Assembly: GCF_017874715.1 (NCBI RefSeq)
Contig: NZ_JAGGLR010000039.1
Location: forward strand, 1-64,000
Reading direction: 5' to 3'
DNA length: 64,000 bases
Source of the DNA: Streptomyces iranensis
GTDB lineage: Bacteria; Actinomycetota; Actinomycetes; Streptomycetales; Streptomycetaceae
The stretch's first letter is position 1, and each line of letters begins with the position of its first letter. Positions 59,774 through 64,000 of the stretch are shown piece after piece. The position numbers were made by a program, and so were the translations under genes. The notes under the pieces were generated by a model that saw only the letters and a program-made list of their open reading frames with translations, had not been told where the DNA came from and did not search any database.

Positions 59774-61609
59774 ATGGCGAGCGGGCAACTCCCGGCCGAG
59801 GTCGAGGAGTTCGCGACATATCTGCGGGGGCTGACGAGACGGCTGGACGCGGGGGCGGGCTGGTACGGCGTCTTCGCCCTGCGCGACCCGGACGGGCTGC
59901 GGGCCTGTCTCGACGGCCTCGAGGTGCCGCCGTGGGACCTCGTCCAGTCCCTGCTGCAGGACCTCTCCGCCCGGCACGGCCCCGGTGCCGCCCACGAGGC
60001 GGCGTCCCGCGCGGCGACCCTCTACCGCGCCTCGGTCGCCGCCCACGACGCCGGGCCCGGCCGCCGCGAGGCCCTCCAGGACCGCCTGGACGGCATGCTC
60101 CGCCAACGCGGGAGCGCCGCCCGACGCGCAACCGACCTCCGGTCGGCGCTGTCCACCGCCGAGGACCCGGCCGCCCGGCACCGCCTCGCCGCGGAACTGG
60201 CCTGGGCCCACGACGACTACCAGCGCGCCACCGCCCGCACGGAAGAACTCCACGCCCGCCTGGCCGCGCTTCCGGGTGTGTCCCGTTCCGCGCTGCCCCC
60301 GGACGCCGCGGTGGCGAGACCCCCGGACACCCTCGCGAGTGCCGCCGGGCCCGCCTGGGACGGGGCCGGTCGGGCAGGGCATCCGCAGGGGGCGGGGTTC
60401 GCGGTGGCGTACGAAGGGGAGGGCGGCGGCGCCGCAGAGGCGGCCACCGGCCCCGGCGCCGCGGCACTGGGGCACGTCGCGCACGTCGTGCACGAGCCGG
60501 GATCGGCCGGGTCTGGCGGCGAACCGGCAGTCGCCGGGGCCGACGAGCCTGCCCAGTCCTCGGCGGCGTCCCCCGGCCCCATGACCGTCCAGCACGCTCC
60601 TGCCCCCGCGCGATCTCGGCCGCGCGGGGCGCGGTTCGCGGGGGCGGCGGAGGCGGTCACGGCGCCCGGGGTGCCGACCCCGGAGGTCGCGACGACTGCC
60701 CGGACGGGGCCCATGTCACCGGGCATCCCCGCCGGAGCCTCGGCGCCCGCCGCGGATGCGTCCTTCGAGCCCACCGCGCAGGTCCCGGAGCCGACGACGA
60801 CCGCGCCCGCGCCCGTGCCTGCCCCCGTGCGAGCCAGGCCTCGCGGGGCGCGGTTCGCCGGGGCCGGGGACGGGGATCCGGCGGTGGCGCCGACATCGGC
60901 CTCGTCCACACCTCCCCCGTTGGAGAGCGGAGCCGAGGCCGGTGCGCCCCCGCGCGGGGCGCGCTTCGCGGGGGCGTATGAGGGCGAGGACGGTGGCAAG
61001 CGCCGTAAGCGGGACAGGGTGGCGGACGACGGGCGGCGGCTTGCCCGCGAGGCGGCGGAGCGCGCGGCGGCGCGGCGTGCCGCCCAGGAGGCGGTCGCGC
61101 GGCTGGGCCGGCTCCGGGCGGAGGGCCGCTCCGGCGAGGCCCATGTCGTGCTGTACGAGGCCGCCGCCTGGCCCGCCGTGCGGCTGCCGGTGCTCGCGGA
61201 GGAGCTGGAGCGGGCCGGGCTCGGGGCCGATGTGTCCACGCTGCTGTGGGAGACGGCGTGTCTGCCGCCCGCCCAGCTCGCCGCGGCCGCCGAGGCGCTG
61301 GTCGCGGCGGACCGCGAGGCCGACGGCGAGGGGCTGCTGCGGCAGAGCGTCTCGCGCCCCGTCCACGAGGTGGCCCACACCGCGAAGGCGCTCCTCGCGG
61401 CGGGCGCCCCGAGCAGGGCCGCGTTCCTGCTGGAAGCGCTCGTACGGGCCCGTACGCCGGAGGACGCGGCGCGGGCGGCGGCCGAGGACCCCGCCACGCT
61501 GGTACTCCTGCTGCTCGACGCGGCCGCCGGGGTCTCCGCCAGCACCCACCACGACCTGGCCCACGCCCTTCGCACCGCGCGCCTGCCAGGCGTCCCCGGC
61601 CTCGCCTGA
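59774..61609 (+). CDS. Large protein with disordered PRGARFAGA-repeat linker, function unknown
   Basis: A 611-residue protein from the ATG at 59774 (GTG at 59768 possible). Residues 1 to about 175 are a helical domain (VEEFATYLRGLTRRLDAGAGWYGVFALRDPDGLRACLDG overall, and an Ala/Arg-rich coiled coil). A ~250-residue Pro/Ala/Gly-rich linker contains the motif PRGARFAGA three times (before AEAV, GDGD and YEGEDGG) and a degenerate fourth. Residues about 420-611 are helical repeats (LYEAAAWPAVRLPVLAEELERAGLGADVSTLLWETA overall). No signal peptide or catalytic motif. The repeated motif may be a binding site for a partner. I do not recognise the family. Confidence 0.75.
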   Translation: MASGQLPAEVEEFATYLRGLTRRLDAGAGWYGVFALRDPDGLRACLDGLEVPPWDLVQSLLQDLSARHGPGAAHEAASRAATLYRASVAAHDAGPGRREALQDRLDGMLRQRGSAARRATDLRSALSTAEDPAARHRLAAELAWAHDDYQRATARTEELHARLAALPGVSRSALPPDAAVARPPDTLASAAGPAWDGAGRAGHPQGAGFAVAYEGEGGGAAEAATGPGAAALGHVAHVVHEPGSAGSGGEPAVAGADEPAQSSAASPGPMTVQHAPAPARSRPRGARFAGAAEAVTAPGVPTPEVATTARTGPMSPGIPAGASAPAADASFEPTAQVPEPTTTAPAPVPAPVRARPRGARFAGAGDGDPAVAPTSASSTPPPLESGAEAGAPPRGARFAGAYEGEDGGKRRKRDRVADDGRRLAREAAERAAARRAAQEAVARLGRLRAEGRSGEAHVVLYEAAAWPAVRLPVLAEELERAGLGADVSTLLWETACLPPAQLAAAAEALVAADREADGEGLLRQSVSRPVHEVAHTAKALLAAGAPSRAAFLLEALVRARTPEDAARAAAEDPATLVLLLLDAAAGVSASTHHDLAHALRTARLPGVPGLA

Positions 61610-62217
61610 CGCCGGGGCGGGTGCGGGTGCGGTGCCGGGGGCAGGGTTTGGGTTGGTCGGCTCGGTCGGGTGCGGGTTTCGTCTCGCGCCTTCGGCGCAT
61701 TTGAGCGGCGGGGCAGGGGAGTGGAGGGCGCGCGCCGCGTCGCCGGGCGCCGGGCCGGTGGGTGCGGGCGCCGGCGGTGGCTTCCCCGGCCGAGGGCTGG
61801 GGACGATGCCGGACAGCGGGGGTTGGGGTACCCCTCCCGAAAACGTTTGACAAATTGGTTGCTTCAGATCAAGTGTCTTTTCGAGGGGTACCCGGAGGGG
61901 CCGTCAGTCCGGCGTCGGCCCCAGCTTCCGGGCGCGGGCGCCGCCACCGGCGCCTGCCCCCACCGGCCCGCCGCCCGGCGGCGCCGCCGCGCCCCCCACC
62001 CCGCTGCCCCGCTGCTCAAATGCGCCGAAGGCGCGAGACGGCGCCGCACCCGACCGAGCCGAGAAGCCCGTCCCGCCCGAATCCCAGACCCGATAAAATA
62101 CGAAACGTGATCGTCTTCGTTGAGTAACGGCGGCGGTATTGCCAGAGTGGTCAGTGCGCTCTTACGTTCTTCACAGCCCGGATTCTACGTGCGTAGACAC
62201 AGGTTGAGGAGCTCATC
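61610..62217. repeat. ~450-bp imperfect palindrome of dispersed repeat, no gene
   Basis: Left arm about 61640-61845, right arm about 61878-62090, with a 32-nt AT-richer loop that includes TTTGACAAATTGG. Perfect blocks include 61681-61706 against 62014-62039 (26 bp) and GGGTACCCCTC against its complement near 61827 and 61883. The right arm is also related to positions 1-115. The region would form a long hairpin or cruciform. From 62095 to 62217 is AT-richer DNA that should hold the nitrilase promoter. Confidence 0.75.
62184..62197 (+). promoter_or_regulatory. Palindromic operator before the nitrilase gene
   Basis: TCTACGTGCGTAGA is a perfect 14-bp palindrome 20 bp before the ATG and just ahead of the GAGGAG ribosome site. 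It is a candidate site for a regulator of pyrimidine or ureide breakdown; no regulator gene is in the window. Confidence 0.55.
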
Positions 62218-63060
62218 ATGGCCAACCTCGTACGTGCCGCTCTCGTCCAGGCCACCTGGACCGGCGATACCGAATCGATGATCGCGAAGCATGAGGAACA
62301 CGCCCGGCAGGCGGCCGCTCAGGGCGCCAAGGTGATCGGCTTCCAGGAGGTGTTCAACGCGCCGTACTTCTGCCAGGTGCAGGAGGCGGAACACTACCGG
62401 TGGGCGGAGGCCGTGCCGGACGGGCCGACCGTGCGGCGGATGCGGGAGCTGGCCCGGGAGACCGGGATGGTGATCGTCGTCCCCGTCTTCGAGCTCGAGC
62501 AGCCCGGCTTCTACTACAACACCGCCGCCGTGATCGACGCGGACGGCAGCTACCTCGGCAAGTACCGCAAGCACCACATCCCGCAGGTCAAGGGGTTCTG
62601 GGAGAAGTACTACTTCAAGCCGGGGAACGTGGGGTGGCCGGTGTTCGACACCGCCGTGGGCAGGGTCGGGGTGTACATCTGCTACGACCGCCACTTCCCC
62701 GAGGGCTGGCGCGAGCTGGGCCTGGCCGGGGCACAGCTGGTCTACAACCCCTCGGCCACCTCCCGTGGCCTGTCGGCCTACCTCTGGCAGCTGGAGCAGC
62801 CCGCCGCGGCCGTCGCCAACGAGTACTTCATCGCCGCGATCAACCGCGTCGGCACCGAGGAGTACGGCGACAACGACTTCTACGGCACCAGCTACTTCGT
62901 CGATCCACGCGGCCAGTTCGTCGGCGATGTGGCCAGTGACAAGGAGGAGGAGTTGATCGTCCGCGACCTCGACTTCGGCCTGATCGACGAGGTGCGCCAG
63001 CAGTGGGCGTTCTACCGGGACCGGCGGCCCGACGCCTACGAGGGGCTGGTGCAGCCGTGA
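62218..63060 (+). CDS. Carbon-nitrogen hydrolase, probable beta-ureidopropionase
   Basis: A 280-residue nitrilase-superfamily amidohydrolase with the Glu-Lys-Cys triad: E44 in GFQEVFN, K118 in YRKHHIP and C155 in ICYDRHFPEGWRELG. The combination KVIGFQEVFNAPYFC and the KGFWEKYYFKPGN segment is typical of N-carbamoylputrescine amidase / beta-ureidopropionase. With an aminotransferase overlapping its stop (GTGA), hydrolysis of N-carbamoyl-beta-alanine in reductive pyrimidine breakdown is the likely role. GAGGAG lies 7 bp before the ATG. Confidence 0.9.
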   Translation: MANLVRAALVQATWTGDTESMIAKHEEHARQAAAQGAKVIGFQEVFNAPYFCQVQEAEHYRWAEAVPDGPTVRRMRELARETGMVIVVPVFELEQPGFYYNTAAVIDADGSYLGKYRKHHIPQVKGFWEKYYFKPGNVGWPVFDTAVGRVGVYICYDRHFPEGWRELGLAGAQLVYNPSATSRGLSAYLWQLEQPAAAVANEYFIAAINRVGTEEYGDNDFYGTSYFVDPRGQFVGDVASDKEEELIVRDLDFGLIDEVRQQWAFYRDRRPDAYEGLVQP

Positions 63061-64000
63061 GCAGCGACATCAACGACGCCAAAGGCGGCCCCCACACCAC
63101 CCCCCACACCACCCCCCATGTCACCCTCCACGCCCGTCACCAGGCCGTACTCCCCGACTGGCTCGACGTCTACTACCAGCGCCCCATCGAGATCACCCAC
63201 GGCGAGGGACGCCATGTCTGGGACGCCGAGGGCAACCGCTACCTCGACTTCTTCGGCGGCATCCTCACCACGATGACCGCCCACGCCCTCCCCGAGGTCA
63301 CCAAGGCGATCAGCGAGCAGGCCGGCCGGATCCTGCACACCTCCACGCTCTACCTCGACCGGCCCATGGTCGACCTGGCCGAACGGGTCGCCGCGCTGTC
63401 CGGCATCCCGGACGCGCGGGTCTTCCTCACCACCTCCGGCACCGAGGCCAATGACACGGCCCTGCTGCTCGCCACGACCTACCGCCGCTCCAACCAGATC
63501 CTGGCGATGCGCAACAGCTACCACGGCCGCTCCTTCTCGGCCGTCGGCATCACCGGCAACCGCGGCTGGTCGCCGACCAGCCTGTCCCCGCTGCAGACGC
63601 TGTACGTACACGGCGCGGTGCGGACCCGGGGGCCGTACGCCGGGCTGTCCGACGGCGAGTTCATCAAGGCGTGCGTGGCCGACCTGGAGGACGTACTCGG
63701 CCAGGCGCACGGCAATGTCGCCGCGCTGATCGCCGAGCCGATCCAGGGCGTCGGCGGCTTCACCTCCCCGCCCGACGGGCTGTTCGCCGCCTTCCGCGAG
63801 GTGCTCGACCGGCACGGCATCCTGTGGATCACCGATGAGGTGCAGACCGGCTGGGGCCGCACCGGCGACCACTTCTGGGGCTGGCAGGCCCACGACGGCT
63901 CGGGGCCGCCCGACATCCTCACCTTCGCCAAGGGCATCGGCAACGGCATGTCGATCGGCGGTGTCGTCGCCGCTGCCCCGGTCATGAACTGCCTGGGCGC
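63057..64000 (+). CDS. Class III (omega) aminotransferase, truncated by window end
   Basis: The first 314 codons of a PLP-dependent aminotransferase. The GTG at 63057 overlaps the nitrilase stop. Visible motifs are VWDAEGNRYLDFFGGI, TSGTEANDTALLLA (phosphate binding), the Trp/Asp region WITDEVQTGWGRTGDHFWGW and the PLP Lys K292 in TFAKGIGNG. The N-terminal 20 residues contain a short TTPHTTPHVT repeat. In this context it probably removes the amino group of beta-alanine or 3-aminoisobutyrate. The C-terminus lies outside the window. Confidence 0.9.
   Translation, partial: MSSDINDAKGGPHTTPHTTPHVTLHARHQAVLPDWLDVYYQRPIEITHGEGRHVWDAEGNRYLDFFGGILTTMTAHALPEVTKAISEQAGRILHTSTLYLDRPMVDLAERVAALSGIPDARVFLTTSGTEANDTALLLATTYRRSNQILAMRNSYHGRSFSAVGITGNRGWSPTSLSPLQTLYVHGAVRTRGPYAGLSDGEFIKACVADLEDVLGQAHGNVAALIAEPIQGVGGFTSPPDGLFAAFREVLDRHGILWITDEVQTGWGRTGDHFWGWQAHDGSGPPDILTFAKGIGNGMSIGGVVAAAPVMNCLG

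Overview
The window is high-GC actinobacterial chromosome, almost certainly Streptomyces. Supporting signs are strongly GC-rich third codon positions, many GTG starts, ATGA/GTGA stop-start overlaps, probable leaderless promoters, and a gene set (urate oxidase operon, AllR-type regulator, NCS1 permease, allantoinase, allantoicase, secreted guanyl RNase, two AMP-forming acyl-CoA ligases) that matches Streptomyces core purine-catabolism regions. I see no rRNA, tRNA or CRISPR array. The dispersed GC-rich repeats resemble those I know from the S. hygroscopicus/violaceusniger group, but that placement is only an impression.

Layout. 0.1-4.8 kb: LuxR/GAF regulator diverging from two acyl-CoA ligases. 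4.8-6.8 kb: zinc lipoprotein protease, a zinc-ribbon/Mrr-like protein and a 221-bp MITE. 6.8-10.7 kb: the urate operon (small protein, YheO/DauR-type HTH, OHCU decarboxylase, HIU hydrolase, urate oxidase, 8-oxoguanine deaminase). 10.9-12.7 kb: secreted alpha-L-fucosidase. 12.8-15.2 kb: malate synthase and a MobA/MocA-like nucleotidyltransferase. 16.6-22.7 kb: AllR-type IclR regulator diverging from a racemase-superfamily enzyme, an NCS1 permease, allantoinase and allantoicase. 22.7-27.4 kb: a variable patch with a broken MerR/TipAS gene, a large NACHT-LRR STAND NTPase, an ABC-permease remnant and an EF-hand protein. 27.4-34.8 kb: small regulators, RNase Sa homologue, KDG kinase and KDPG-type aldolase, PheC-like dehydratase, TetR, HAAS membrane protein, GntR. 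35-40 kb: ribose-type sugar ABC transporter, ROK kinase and a membrane protein. 40-45.4 kb: PcaDC fusion, MBL hydrolase, exonuclease III, SGNH esterase, small conserved protein. 46.2-49.5 kb: glutamate-type ABC transporter. 49.5-59.6 kb: S15 peptidase, TetR with DrrAB-type exporter, gamma-glutamyltransferase, isochorismatase-like protein, MFS exporter with MarR. 59.7-64 kb: a repeat-linker protein, then a nitrilase and an omega-aminotransferase that start a probable pyrimidine/beta-alanine cluster running off the end.

How it works together. Guanine derivatives and urate would be degraded through HIU, OHCU and allantoin to allantoate, ureidoglycolate and glyoxylate; malate synthase pulls glyoxylate into the TCA cycle; the nitrilase/aminotransferase pair would handle N-carbamoyl-beta-amino acids from pyrimidines. 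I find two candidate control motifs. One is a 15-bp TTCC...GRAA box before the racemase gene, allB and aceB (the likely AllR site). The other is a TTCAA-N7-TTGA dyad whose right half is the -35 element of both the urate operon and aceB.

The most unusual features are non-coding: tandem duplications that begin across gene stop codons (five cases), a four-fold repeated allB-alc junction, GC-rich hairpin arrays, a ~450-bp imperfect palindrome, and several clean palindromic operators. Among proteins, the NACHT-LRR gene, the racemase-family enzyme with one catalytic Cys replaced by Gly, and the Mrr-like protein lacking its catalytic Lys deserve a second look.
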